From an uncultured Desulfobacterales bacterium (GTDB lineage Bacteria > Desulfobacterota > Desulfobacteria > Desulfobacterales > JAFDCJ01), in the NCBI GenBank assembly GCA_945787595.1, contig CALZJV010000001.1:1-42367 (forward strand): a stretch of DNA of 42,367 nucleotides. The letters are read 5' to 3'. The position numbers and the translations under genes were made by a program. The notes below the pieces were generated by a model. That model made no database searches. It saw nothing but the letters and a program-made list of their open reading frames with translations, and was not told the DNA's origin. This document shows, in pieces, positions 32,264 through 41,415 of this stretch (positions within the stretch are counted from its first letter, which is position 1; the number at the start of each line of letters is the position of its first letter).

Positions 32264-33507
32264 ATGAAAAATTTCCTGGCTTTACTCTCTTTCTGTTGGT
32301 ATTTGCTTTTGCCTTGAACAACACGATGGCCGCCAATCCGAGTAAAATTAAGGTCGGCATATTACTTCCGCTGACCGGTGTGTTTGCAGCCGTTGCCGAG
32401 ACCCAGAAGGAAGGCGCCCTTCTGGCGGTGGACGTCATCAACAAAAGAGGCGGACTGGACATGCCCTGGGGCAAGGTGCAGGTCGAAGGTGTGGTTGCTG
32501 ATGATGAGGCGAAACTGGATGTCGGCGTCAGGCGCTTCCGGTACATGCGATCCGAAGGCGTAAAGGCTGTCGGCGGGCAGACCTGGGCACCGCTTTCATT
32601 TGCCATCAATGCTGTTGTCAAAAAAGACCCCCTGCCGTATTTTCCGGTTTGCGTCATGGCCAAGGAAGGTTTCGAAAAGGGGAAACTGTCCGACACCACC
32701 TTCGCTGCTGCCTTCAGTCCCTGGACCGTTGGGTACATGGACGGCTCCGCCGCAATTAAGGTCCTGGGTAAAAAACGGATTTTTGTCCTGGCCCGGGCCG
32801 ACAGCTGGGGATGGGATATCCGTGACGGCATTTATACCGCAGCCAAAGAATACGGCACTGAAATCGTCGGCTATGACGAGTTATCCAAGGGAACCAGTGA
32901 TTATACGACAACCTTGCAAAAGGTCAAAGCCGCCAAGCCCGACGTCTTTATTTCCGCTCAGTTTGCCGGTGATGCCGTCGCTTTGCTCAAACAGTGCTCT
33001 CAGATGGGCCTGAACAAAGACATGACCATTTTCAACGCGTTCATCACCAATGTAGTTGCCAAAGGGATTCCGCCCAAGGCCCTGGAGGGCGTCTATTCCA
33101 TGCACTATTTTTATTATGATTTGAGCAGCCTCGGCGATCCGGCGTTGGCCAAGAGTGCCGATACATTTACAGAATTGTACAAGTCCAAATGGAACAAACC
33201 CCCGGACGCATATGCCACTATCGCCTATGTGGCTTATATGGAAATGTTCCGCGGGTTTGAAGCCGCCGGTGACTTCGATCCCAATAAGGTGTCGAAGGCC
33301 CTGTTGGCCAGCGGGGGAAAATTTGAGTCCGTTAAAGGCCCCGCCCAGTGGCGGAAAGAGGACCACGCAGCAGTTTACAAGTATGCGGCCTTTCTCGTCC
33401 GAGGCAAGGGTCCCCAGGAACAAAAACACGAATGGGATCTCTTTTCCGTGGAAGGTTATCAGGGCGGCGATTCCGTTATGCCCACCCTTCAATCTTTAGG
33501 GTACTAA
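32264..33507 (+). pseudogene. LivK-type substrate-binding protein with a frameshift in its signal peptide
   Basis: A strong AAGGAGG site precedes ATG 32264, which encodes the start of a signal peptide (MKNFLALLSF) but reaches a stop after 17 codons. From about 32296 another frame continues the hydrophobic segment (LVFAFALNNTMAA) and the whole mature protein (NPSKIKVGILLPLTGVFA to the stop at 33507, about 390 residues). This is a periplasmic type-I binding protein of the branched-chain amino acid/amide (HAAT) ABC family. A one-base change between 32285 and 32300 would restore it. It may be a real mutation or a sequencing error. A TTG-started protein without its signal start would not be exported. 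Confidence 0.75.
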
Positions 33508-33513
33508 AGATAT

Positions 33514-33552
33514 GACCATCCCGGTGGTATTTTCCCCGACGCCGGGACGGTC
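33514..33552 (+). other. stem-loop after the binding-protein gene
   Basis: GACCATCCCGG and CCGGGACGGTC pair at 10 of 11 positions around a 17-base loop. Placed between the binding-protein gene and the ATPase gene, it may stabilise the upstream transcript, as is common in ABC operons. Confidence 0.45.
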
Positions 33553-33576
33553 CTTCCTTCCCAGAAGAGGTTTGAT

Positions 33577-34278
33577 GTGAATACACATGCAAGTCAGGAA
33601 ATCATTCGAACTGAAAATGTAACCAAGAAATTCGGCGAAACGGTGGCAGTTGATCATGTCAATTATTCACTGAATGAAAATGAACTCGCCGGTATCATCG
33701 GCTCCAACGGTGCCGGGAAAACCACTTTAATGAAGACCATCGGCGGATTTTTAAAACCGTCCACCGGATCGATTATGTTCGCAAATACCAAATTGATCGG
33801 TCTCAAGTCTTACAATATCGCCCAGATGGGCTTAAAGTATATTCCCCAGGACAAAAAAGTGTTCTCGGATTTAACTGTCAGAGAAAACCTGGAACTAGGC
33901 AGCTATGCCACCCAGGACTACAACTGGGACAAGGTCATCGAATATTTTCCCAATCTGAAACTGCTGCTGGAACGCAAAGCCGGCTATCTGAGCGGTGGTG
34001 AACGCCAAATGTTGATGATCGGCAGGGCAATCCTCGGGGATCCCCAGGTGCTGCTGGTCGATGAACCCACGGAAGGACTTGCGCCGAGGATTGTGGCGCA
34101 GCTCCAGAATGTTTTTCTGGAATTGAGCAAAAAAACGGCGCTTGTAATTGTCGAGCAAAACCTGTCCCTTGTCAGTGCCATTTCCGAAAGGGTGTATGCG
34201 ATAAAGGAAGGCAGAGTCGTACGCGAAATTTCAGACGAAGGGGAAATCAAGAGCAATGTTTGTGAACAATATCTTTAG
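33577..34278 (+). CDS. livF: LivF-type ABC transporter ATPase
   Basis: This 233-residue ATPase has Walker A GSNGAGKTT, the LivF-typical ALKYIPQ-like Q-loop (LKYIPQDKKVFSDLTVRENL), signature LSGGERQ and Walker B VLLVDEPTEGL. The GTG start follows AGAGG at good spacing. It belongs to the branched-chain amino acid-type (HAAT) ABC family. A partner LivG, normally adjacent, is absent from the window. Confidence 0.86.
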   Translation: MNTHASQEIIRTENVTKKFGETVAVDHVNYSLNENELAGIIGSNGAGKTTLMKTIGGFLKPSTGSIMFANTKLIGLKSYNIAQMGLKYIPQDKKVFSDLTVRENLELGSYATQDYNWDKVIEYFPNLKLLLERKAGYLSGGERQMLMIGRAILGDPQVLLVDEPTEGLAPRIVAQLQNVFLELSKKTALVIVEQNLSLVSAISERVYAIKEGRVVREISDEGEIKSNVCEQYL

Positions 34279-34328
34279 CCCGGACATTTCGGGCCGCTCT
34301 GTGTCAATCGGGGAAAAAGGAAGCTTCA

Positions 34329-35288
34329 ATGGTTAAATTATTCAGATGGTCATGGGGACTTCTACTGGCTTTTTTCTTTTTAATGCTGGTTCGGGTGTTC
34401 TTACCTCTCCCTTTTACCAACGAAATTATTATTTTCGCCATCTATACGATGGGATGTAATTTCCTTCTGGGGCGTGTCGGTTTCATTTCCTTTGGACAGC
34501 CGGCCTATCTGTCAGTCGGTGCCTATGCAACCGCATTCTACCTGTATTATTTCGGTTCAAATCCGTATGTCGGTATACTGTTAGGAATTGTTGGAGGGGT
34601 GGTGGTTACCCTGATTGTAGGACCATTCTTCGTTCGCCTGCGCAGTGATTATTTTGCCCTGGTTAACCTGGCGTTGGCCGTCATCATGTTCTTTCTGTTT
34701 GAGAAAGTTATGGCGCCAATCACCCATGGCGACAACGGCCTGTGGTTTTTAACAAAGATGACCTCCACGCCCATATTGGATCTCGGCAACCCGAGTGACT
34801 TCTTCATTTTTGTCTTCCTGGTGGCCTTTGCGGTATGGGTCTTGTACAAATATCTGGACGATTCGATATTCGGCGCCTGCTGTCTGGCGACAAAAGCCAA
34901 CGAAGACAAGCTGAAATTCCTGGGCTACAGCAACTTCAAAATCCGCTGGCTTGCTTTTATTATCGCCAACTCAACCACCGCCATGGCCGGATCACTGTAC
35001 GCCGTTTATCTCGGCTTTGTAAGCCCGGAAATTACGGCCCCGTCCCGGGCGGCCGATCCGGTCATCGTCACCCTGCTGGGTGGTGTCGGCACGCTGTACG
35101 GCCCAATCGTCGGTTCCTTTGCCTATACAGGCATGAAAGACCTCATCAGTGGCTATATCGCCAACTGGGAACTGTTTATCGGTCTGCTTCTGGTCTTTAT
35201 CATGCTGGCAGGCGAAAAAGGAATATGGGGGACCCTGGAACCTATTCTTAAAAAGGTAATTTTCAGAAAGGACAACCCCATCACTTAA
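34329..35288 (+). CDS. livM: LivM-type ABC transporter permease
   Basis: This 319-residue permease has about nine hydrophobic segments and the LivM pattern: NFLLGRVGFISFGQPAYLSV, RLRSDYFALVNLALA, and the EAA-like ATKANEDKLKFLGYSNFKIR loop. It completes the core of the importer with LivH, which is damaged here. It lies 50 bases after livF. Confidence 0.86.
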   Translation: MVKLFRWSWGLLLAFFFLMLVRVFLPLPFTNEIIIFAIYTMGCNFLLGRVGFISFGQPAYLSVGAYATAFYLYYFGSNPYVGILLGIVGGVVVTLIVGPFFVRLRSDYFALVNLALAVIMFFLFEKVMAPITHGDNGLWFLTKMTSTPILDLGNPSDFFIFVFLVAFAVWVLYKYLDDSIFGACCLATKANEDKLKFLGYSNFKIRWLAFIIANSTTAMAGSLYAVYLGFVSPEITAPSRAADPVIVTLLGGVGTLYGPIVGSFAYTGMKDLISGYIANWELFIGLLLVFIMLAGEKGIWGTLEPILKKVIFRKDNPIT

Positions 35289-35310
35289 AATTTGGAAAGC
35301 AGCAGGCATT

Positions 35311-35628
35311 ATGGATACACAACTATTAATATCCGGCTTCATTTTCGGGTTGAGCATCGGAAGCATTTTTTTTCTGCTGGCCATTGGTCTTTCCCTGTGT
35401 TTCGGGCTTATGCGCATTATCAGTCTGGATCAACTTTTTTACTACGCCATCGGCGCCTTGGGCAGTATCAAAGGCACGCTGGTATCGGCTTTCATCGTCG
35501 GTCAGGTCATTTCTTTAGGGTCTATTTTTTACGCCCCCCTGGCTCAAATGGCGCCCTTTGCCATTATGCTGCTCATCCTGTTGATAAAGCCGACCGGTCT
35601 TTACGGCAGTAAACTCTTGAAACGATAA
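35311..35628 (+). pseudogene. LivH-type permease with a large internal deletion
   Basis: The 105-residue frame keeps the first 41 residues of LivH (FGLSIGSIFFLLAIGLSLCF, GLMRIISLDQL) and the last 60 (AIGALGSIKGTLVSAFIVGQ to the C-terminal LIKPTGLYG). A normal LivH is about 290 residues, so roughly 180 are missing, in frame, between LDQL and FYYA. The permease core, including the EAA loop, is lost. With no intact LivH and no LivG the transporter is unlikely to work unless supplied elsewhere. Confidence 0.7.
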
Positions 35629-35639
35629 GGTCTGAAATA

Positions 35640-36530
35640 ATGAATCAGAAAATAGGCGTCATCGGTCTTGGCATTATGGGATCCGCTATTTCGGCCAACC
35701 TGGTCAAGGCCGGTTTTACGGTAACCGGATATGATATCCGGCCCGAGTGTATCGAAACACTTATAGGCCATGGCGGCAGGGCAGCGGCCTGCGTTCGGGA
35801 GGTAGCCGAGGCTGCCGATGTTGTCATCACCTCGCTGCCCAGCGTGGCCGCCCTGCAGGAAGTAGTCAGCGGCCCGAATGGTCTTCTGACAGCCGCCAAA
35901 ACAGGCTTGATCGTTGTTGAAGTCTCCACATTTCCCATCGAAGCCAAACAGGAAGCTTTCGACTTGCTGAAAAAAGCCGAGACGGTTATGCTCGACTGCC
36001 CTTTGAGCGGCACCGGTGCCCAGGCGGTCAACAAGGACCTGGCAGTGTATGCTTCCGGGGATCGACAGCTGTGCGAAAGCTGCAGGCCTGTATTTGACGG
36101 TTTTGCACGGGCCAACTATTATATCGGCGAGTTCGGTGCGGGTTCCAGGATGAAATTCGTCGCCAATCTGCTGGTGGCCATCCACAACGTTGCTTCAGCC
36201 GAAGCCTTTGTACTGGGAATGAAGGCCGGTTTGGACCCGGAACTAATCTATAGGGTCATCAGCGACGGGGCCGGCACCTCACGCATGTTCGAAGTCAGGG
36301 GCCCGATGATGACGGCCGGAGAATACGACAAGGCCACCATGAAGGTGGGTGTTTTTCAAAAAGATCTGGATATTATCACTGCCTTTGCCAAAAGCCTGCA
36401 GTGCCCCACTCCCTTGCTTTCCACATCCTGCCAGATTTATACCCAAGCCCTGGCCGGCGGCCGGTCACAGCAAGACACCGCATCGGTTTGCGCGGTGCTC
36501 GAAGAAATGGCAAACGTGAAGAGGACCTAA
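35640..36530 (+). CDS. beta-hydroxyacid dehydrogenase (HIBADH family) 3
   Basis: This 296-residue protein has GVIGLGIMGSAIS, the substrate loop DCPLSGTGAQA (a variant of DAPVSGG) and the catalytic Lys in GSRMKFVANLL. It lies 11 bases after the LivH fragment, so it belongs to the ABC operon. Three such paralogs in 10 kb suggest several related 3-hydroxyacid or aldehyde substrates. Confidence 0.86.
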   Translation: MNQKIGVIGLGIMGSAISANLVKAGFTVTGYDIRPECIETLIGHGGRAAACVREVAEAADVVITSLPSVAALQEVVSGPNGLLTAAKTGLIVVEVSTFPIEAKQEAFDLLKKAETVMLDCPLSGTGAQAVNKDLAVYASGDRQLCESCRPVFDGFARANYYIGEFGAGSRMKFVANLLVAIHNVASAEAFVLGMKAGLDPELIYRVISDGAGTSRMFEVRGPMMTAGEYDKATMKVGVFQKDLDIITAFAKSLQCPTPLLSTSCQIYTQALAGGRSQQDTASVCAVLEEMANVKRT

Positions 36531-36531
36531 A

Positions 36532-36553
36532 AGCTCTTTTGGCTGCAAGAGCT
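36532..36553. terminator. small inverted repeat between convergent genes
   Basis: AGCTCTT and AAGAGCT are perfect 7-base arms around an 8-base loop, just after the HIBADH 3 stop and at the stop of the opposite-strand hydrolase gene. It could be a weak bidirectional terminator. Confidence 0.4.
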
Positions 36554-37394
36554 ACCGCAGGTGGGTCATGATGCTTTCAACGGTCATGGGCATGACAGGC
36601 GGTGGCTCCAGACCCATGCGGATTAAAACCTCGTGGGTGATGTTTTCAGGCCTTGAGTCATGCGGCAGTTCACGAACCACCCGTTTCACCGTAGTGTCAA
36701 TCCGATCGAGATAATCCAGGCTGGTCATAAACGCCCCTTTGATGTCCTTTCCCGTGTATGGTTTTTCCACCCAGGCCAGGTACATTCTTTTCACGCCGGA
36801 AAGATTCATCAATCGTTTCAAGGAATCACGCGTCAGAGCCAAATCGTTGTAAAGTGGAAGGCCGTCAACCGGCTGAATGGCATCTCCCACGATCAGGGAC
36901 CCGTCCTGGGGACAAAACAGGGAGATGGATCCGGGCGAATGCCCGGGTGTAAAAATAACCGCTAATGTTGTCCCGCCTCCGAGATCGATTTCGTCTCCAT
37001 CCTGTAATTTGTTGTGAACCTGGGTGGACTGACCGGCCAGAGAATAAAATCCGTAGACCGGCCGTTCTTTAAATTGATTTTCCAGTGACTCAATCCAGCG
37101 AACCGCCTTGGCGTGACAGGCAAACCTTGGCCGGGCTGTTTCTTTGAAAAACGTATTTCCACCCACGTGATCCGGATGTTCATGGGTGTTGATAACACGG
37201 TTTACATCCTTTTCCGAAAAGCCCATCTCGGACAATGCCGCGACAATGTAATGCTCACCGCCAACCGTTCCTGTATCAATCAGACACAACTCTTTTCCGG
37301 TGACGATATAACTATAGACAATCCGGTCGACTTTCTTTTTTTCATTGACCGGCAGTTGAAAAGGAATACGTATGGGATGGATTTTTGAAGTCAT
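36552..37394 (-). CDS. metallo-beta-lactamase-fold hydrolase
   Basis: This 280-residue protein has the metal motif THEHPDHVGG (HxHxDH), the further His in FTPGHSPGS and the Asp in LIVGDAIQPV. This is the binuclear metal site of the glyoxalase II/lactonase/hydrolase group. It lies at the end of a minus-strand operon with a ferredoxin, a SorC regulator and a creatininase-family gene. A lactone or thioester substrate is plausible. No signal peptide is seen. Confidence 0.84.
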   Translation of the reverse strand: MTSKIHPIRIPFQLPVNEKKKVDRIVYSYIVTGKELCLIDTGTVGGEHYIVAALSEMGFSEKDVNRVINTHEHPDHVGGNTFFKETARPRFACHAKAVRWIESLENQFKERPVYGFYSLAGQSTQVHNKLQDGDEIDLGGGTTLAVIFTPGHSPGSISLFCPQDGSLIVGDAIQPVDGLPLYNDLALTRDSLKRLMNLSGVKRMYLAWVEKPYTGKDIKGAFMTSLDYLDRIDTTVKRVVRELPHDSRPENITHEVLIRMGLEPPPVMPMTVESIMTHLR

Positions 37395-37430
37395 TCTCTG
37401 CTCCGTCTGTTTGGGTCTTGGGATCAGATA

Positions 37431-37649
37431 TCACGAACCCGTATACGTCACGTTTCCTGAAATGTTCCGGCTATAGGTAATTGCGCCCACAGGACAATTC
37501 TCGGCCACATCCGGAATGCAGCCAAGCTCAAAGACAATGTCTTGAACCGCATGGGCTTTCATGTCCAGGCGCATTTCAAAATATTCGCAACTCGTACAAG
37601 CGACACAACCAATGCAGGCAATTGAATCCAATGCTACGATGTATGCCAT
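37431..37649 (-). CDS. small 4Fe-4S ferredoxin
   Basis: This 72-residue protein has CIGCVACTSC near the N-terminus and NCPVGAI near the C-terminus, the pattern of a single [4Fe-4S] ferredoxin with an extra Cys. ATG 37649 is preferred over a TTG two codons upstream. It lies 15 bases after the SorC regulator gene. It may carry electrons for a dehydrogenase such as the GlcD-like enzyme at 39848-41275. Confidence 0.72.
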   Translation of the reverse strand: MAYIVALDSIACIGCVACTSCEYFEMRLDMKAHAVQDIVFELGCIPDVAENCPVGAITYSRNISGNVTYTGS

Positions 37650-37664
37650 TTGCAAATTCCAACG

Positions 37665-38606
37665 TCACGAGCCAGACAACAGACGGCCGGCAACATCCTC
37701 ATCGGTTATCAACACATCCAGATACTGCCCACTCAGGGCACCGATAATGCCATCCAGCTTTTCCATGCCAAAAGCGATACCCACCTTGTGTTTGATGCGT
37801 TTTAACTCGTTGAGGGTCAACCCGATGACACGGTCATCCCAGTCTGAAACACAAGGATTGCCCTTGATATCGTAACAGCGCCCGCATATGGCTCCAACGG
37901 CCCCGGCATTTTTCAACACCGTATAATCCCGCTCCTCCATCATACCGGACTGCCAGAGCAATCCCTGCCGGTCCAGAAGACCGATACCCACCAGCGACAG
38001 ATCGGTTGTGCGGGCGATGCGTAGGATTTCAGCGACGCTCTTCTCCTGCAAGAGGGCTTTTTGGGTGTGTTTATCCTTAACGACCACCGGGGACTGCAGC
38101 AAGAGGGGTCTGGCACCAAGCTTTTGCCCCAGCATCATGGTAAGCACATTGGTATCGGTCCCTTCAATGGTTCCCATACCGCCGCTGAGCTGAATAATGG
38201 TCAGGTCGCCGGCTTTCATTTCCTCGAGATTGCTAATCATGTGCCGGAGGGTTCTGCCCCAAGTGACGCCCAGTATCTTGTGTCCGGCGACAATCCTATT
38301 CAAATACCGGGCGCCCGCCTTTCCGATTTGATCAAAGGGCGTCTCCCCATTATATGCAACGGTCCTGACCACAATCGATTTTTTGAGATTGTATTTTTTA
38401 GCCAGTTCCATCTCCATTTCAATGAGATCGCTCATGGGGTCATTAACCGTGATGGAAACAATCCCCATTTCAACCGCTCTTTTCAGAATACGGCTTACCT
38501 TGAACCGGCTGATCTCCAGGAGAGCGGCAATCTCCTCTTGAGTCTTATTTTCGTTATAATATAGGCAGCTTATCTCAACAATTTCCCGCCTGCCAATCCT
38601 GCGCAT
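37665..38606 (-). CDS. SorC/DeoR-family sugar-binding transcriptional regulator
   Basis: This 313-residue regulator has an N-terminal helix-turn-helix (NKTQEEIAALLEISRFKVSR, about 18-38). A C-terminal SorC sugar-binding domain follows (about 60-310; QLSGGMGTIEG, then LVGIGLLD, and VIGLTLNELKRIK). SorC proteins bind phosphorylated sugars or related ligands. The start follows GAAAGAGG. It is encoded downstream of the creatininase-family gene on the same strand and is likely the local regulator. Confidence 0.88.
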   Translation of the reverse strand: MRRIGRREIVEISCLYYNENKTQEEIAALLEISRFKVSRILKRAVEMGIVSITVNDPMSDLIEMEMELAKKYNLKKSIVVRTVAYNGETPFDQIGKAGARYLNRIVAGHKILGVTWGRTLRHMISNLEEMKAGDLTIIQLSGGMGTIEGTDTNVLTMMLGQKLGARPLLLQSPVVVKDKHTQKALLQEKSVAEILRIARTTDLSLVGIGLLDRQGLLWQSGMMEERDYTVLKNAGAVGAICGRCYDIKGNPCVSDWDDRVIGLTLNELKRIKHKVGIAFGMEKLDGIIGALSGQYLDVLITDEDVAGRLLSGS

Positions 38607-38691
38607 TGATTTTCCTCTTTCCTATTTGATTCAAATAGTCTGATGTGTCAGGAGATAAACGAGGTTCCATATATCCCCTGACACAATAGGC

Positions 38692-39543
38692 TTAATAGGC
38701 CCGGAAATCATATTCCCGCGTCTTGATATCAACCGGAAATTTTCTGACCTCAGCGATGAAATCACGGAGGTTGTCCGAGGCTGCTTCGAAAATCTTTTCA
38801 CCCTTTTCAACACTGGCCAGAAGCGGGTTGCCAATGGTGGCCTCGTCACCATATTCATGATGTTCCATGGGGATAAAAATATTTTCGGTACCCTGAAAGA
38901 CAACCGTGGGAACGCCATCTTTTTTTGCAAATTCCGGCCCCAGCCATGCGGGTGCATGCGCTTTGTGATTTTTGGCGCGGTCCATGTGGCATGCCTTCTC
39001 GTTGTATGCCAGGCACTGGGAAGTTTCCATTTCTCCGGAATGCCAGCCGACCTTTTCTTCCAGCAAGTGGGCAATGACCTGGGTTCTGCGTTCAGTCGGG
39101 GTCATGTACCAGGCCACGAATGCGCCGGATTCGTAACGCAGTCGGCGGAGCGCTTCATCAACCACTTTGGTGTTGGAAGCGTGCTGGCTGATAAAGATTA
39201 ACTTGTTGAATCCGTGAAAAACGAGGCTCTTGCCGATCTCGTATACGATACGCCTGAGGGTCTCACCGGTGAAGGTCAGCGATCCCACGCCTTGATTGAT
39301 TTCACCCATATGGTGCGGGGAATAGCCGACCGGAATCAACGGTGTGTAGGGCACTTCCGCTTTGTAGGCAGCCCTTCTGGTTGTTTCAATCGATGCGATC
39401 GAATCACAGGCCAGCGGGATATGCGGCCCGTGCTTTTCCTGACTCCCGATGGGAATCAGAACAATGTCCGTGGTTTTTAAAATTTCCTTTACATCCGGGT
39501 ACGACATCTCTTCCATTGCATAGGTCCAAAATTTTTCAGCCAT
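38692..39543 (-). CDS. creatininase-family amidohydrolase
   Basis: This 283-residue protein has the metal-binding IPIGSQEKHGPHIPLACD (Glu, His and Asp ligands), the His of ISQHASN (in place of the common GHGGN) and GEMETS. Relatives include creatininase, the FAPy deformylase ArfB and MftE. The specific substrate is unknown. ATG 39543 follows AAAGGAGAT; the frame upstream is not conserved-looking. It has a strong sigma70 promoter at 39644-39672 and starts the minus-strand block. Confidence 0.83.
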   Translation of the reverse strand: MAEKFWTYAMEEMSYPDVKEILKTTDIVLIPIGSQEKHGPHIPLACDSIASIETTRRAAYKAEVPYTPLIPVGYSPHHMGEINQGVGSLTFTGETLRRIVYEIGKSLVFHGFNKLIFISQHASNTKVVDEALRRLRYESGAFVAWYMTPTERRTQVIAHLLEEKVGWHSGEMETSQCLAYNEKACHMDRAKNHKAHAPAWLGPEFAKKDGVPTVVFQGTENIFIPMEHHEYGDEATIGNPLLASVEKGEKIFEAASDNLRDFIAEVRKFPVDIKTREYDFRAY

Positions 39544-39643
39544 TTTTCCTATCTCCTTTTTGAAGTATTTCACAGATAAATTGGGTCCATAACGTTTCAT
39601 TCAAAAAACACTCATTTGAGCATTCCTTGCTCTTTTGTATGGT

Positions 39644-39672
39644 TTAATAAGCCAGGAACCGAACCTTGTCAA
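39644..39672 (-). promoter_or_regulatory. sigma70 promoter of the creatininase-family operon
   Basis: On the minus strand TTGACA (39672-39667), a 17-base spacer and TATTAA (39649-39644). This fits the consensus well. It is divergent from the promoter at 39766-39794. Confidence 0.7.
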
Positions 39673-39765
39673 GCAAAAAAAATTGAAATTGGGTGCTGAA
39701 GTCACAGCTTACCCTTGCCGATCCAAAGTAAACGCAAACGCTCCGACTGGAAATGATTCATCAAA

Positions 39766-39794
39766 TTGACATCGCCTGCAAGTGAGCCTATCTT
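39766..39794 (+). promoter_or_regulatory. sigma70 promoter of the second GlcD-like gene
   Basis: TTGACA (39766-39771), a 17-base spacer and TATCTT (39789-39794). The bases TTGACATCGC at the -35 match the start of the shared promoter module at 32025, but the rest differs. Confidence 0.6.
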
Positions 39795-39847
39795 GATATT
39801 TAAGTTTGGTTCTAAAACATAACACTATCTATGCAGGAGACGACGTA

Positions 39848-41275
39848 ATGAACGCATCGGATTACTGCCCGGTGACCCCCGGATTTGTAGAAGAATTGAA
39901 GAGAATTTGTGGCGAAACCTTTGTATATTTTAATGATCAAAAAAAACTTGAGAAGTATTCACGCGATAAGGTTCCCGGACAGCATGGCCACATGCCTGAA
40001 GTCGTTGTGGTGCCCAGGACAGCCCTGGAAATTGCGCAGGTAGTAAAACTGGCCAATCGCGAAATAATTCCCATTACGCCCCGGGCGGCCGGCAGCGGTC
40101 TATCCGGCGGCGCGGTTCCTATTTACGGCGGTATCCTACTGTCGGTTGAACGAATGAACGATATTATCGAAATTGATGATAAGAACCTGATGGCAGTGGT
40201 GGAGCCGGGGGTGGCAACCAATAAACTGGATCAGGTGCTACGGAAATTTGGATTGTTTTTTGCCGGGTATCCGATGAGCGAGGAAGTTTGTTTCATTGGC
40301 GGCAACGTAGCAGAGAACGCGGGTGGCGGCAGGGCCGTTAAATACGGCGTGACCGGGCAATATATCCTGGGGTTGGAGGTAGTTACCCCAGACGGGGAAA
40401 TAGTTCAGCTGGGTGGTAAACGAATCAAGGATGTCACCGGGTATAACATGGTTCAATTGATGGTCGGTTCAGAGGGAACCCTCGGTATATTTACCAGGAT
40501 TATCATCAAGCTTTTGCCACGTCCCACGGTTCGACAAGCCATCCTGGTGCTGTTCGAGGATCCGGAAACAGCCATTGCAGTCGCACCTGAAGTTATGACC
40601 TCCGGCCAATTGGTGCCGACGTCGATTGAATTTATGGATGGTTTCACGTTTAACATGACGGCCAGGGCATTAAAGGAGTCTTTTCCCTATGAGAGAATCG
40701 GGGCAGCCTTGCTCTTTGAGGTTGATGGCACCCATTTGCCTGCTGTTGCCGAAAATGCTGCAACTATTCGCAGGATATGCCGCGAACGTGGGGCAATCGA
40801 AGCATATCTGGCTACAACGGATGATGAGATCGAGCGTTTCTGGCGAATTCGTAAGCGAATAGCTTGGGATATCATCCAATACACATCCCATCAGTCCATT
40901 GAAGATATTGTGGTCCCGGTTGCCAACATTCCCCGGGCGCTGTCCGAACTTAACAAAATTGGTGAAAAATACGATGTTGCCATTCCGGTGATCGGACATG
41001 CCGGCGATGGTAATTTGCATGCGATACCACTTAAAAATCCCGCCAGTTCAGTAGAACATTGGGAAGAAATCCTGCCGGCGCTGTTAAAGGACATTTATTC
41101 CATGACCGCCAAGTTGGGAGGAACCATCAGCGGCGAACATGGTATCGGCCACAAACGAAAAGATTTTATGAGTCTCGTCATGAGTGAAGCGCAACTTGAT
41201 ATGATGCGGAAGATTAAACGCGCCCTGGATCCCAATAATATTTTAAATCCCGGGAAAGCTTTTAGTCTTGACTGA
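39848..41275 (+). CDS. GlcD-like FAD-linked dehydrogenase 2
   Basis: This 475-residue protein has the PCMH-type FAD fold (PITPRAAGSGLSGGAVP, FIGGNVAENAGG, VGSEGTLGIFTRI) and the C-terminal EDIVVP, GHAGDGNLHA, SGEHGIG. It shares the family with the enzyme at 7187-8566, but motifs such as PRAAGSGLSG versus PRGAGTSLTG show they are distinct paralogs. ATG 39848 follows GGAGA. No CCG-type Fe-S partner lies beside it; the partner could be elsewhere or the ferredoxin at 37431. Confidence 0.87.
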   Translation: MNASDYCPVTPGFVEELKRICGETFVYFNDQKKLEKYSRDKVPGQHGHMPEVVVVPRTALEIAQVVKLANREIIPITPRAAGSGLSGGAVPIYGGILLSVERMNDIIEIDDKNLMAVVEPGVATNKLDQVLRKFGLFFAGYPMSEEVCFIGGNVAENAGGGRAVKYGVTGQYILGLEVVTPDGEIVQLGGKRIKDVTGYNMVQLMVGSEGTLGIFTRIIIKLLPRPTVRQAILVLFEDPETAIAVAPEVMTSGQLVPTSIEFMDGFTFNMTARALKESFPYERIGAALLFEVDGTHLPAVAENAATIRRICRERGAIEAYLATTDDEIERFWRIRKRIAWDIIQYTSHQSIEDIVVPVANIPRALSELNKIGEKYDVAIPVIGHAGDGNLHAIPLKNPASSVEHWEEILPALLKDIYSMTAKLGGTISGEHGIGHKRKDFMSLVMSEAQLDMMRKIKRALDPNNILNPGKAFSLD

Positions 41276-41386
41276 AGCTCGGCTGTCTATCCGCGAAGTA
41301 GTCAATGGGCTGGGATACCGTTTCTACCGCTGTTTGTATTGCCCTGTTTTGATTCACTGCGGAGAGCCGTAAACCATTCGCGATAC

Positions 41387-41415
41387 TTGACAACACGCCA
41401 ACAATTTACTATTTT
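41387..41415 (+). promoter_or_regulatory. sigma70-type promoter before the FAH-family gene
   Basis: TTGACA (41387-41392), a 17-base spacer and TATTTT (41410-41415). It lies about 150 bases before the FAH-family start, whose ribosome site is GGAGGGG. The remaining gap (41276-41562) shows nothing else recognisable. Confidence 0.55.

Noticed and set aside
37481..38564. Plus-strand open frames opposite the SorC and ferredoxin genes
   Set aside because: They are antisense shadows with no start signals or family resemblance.
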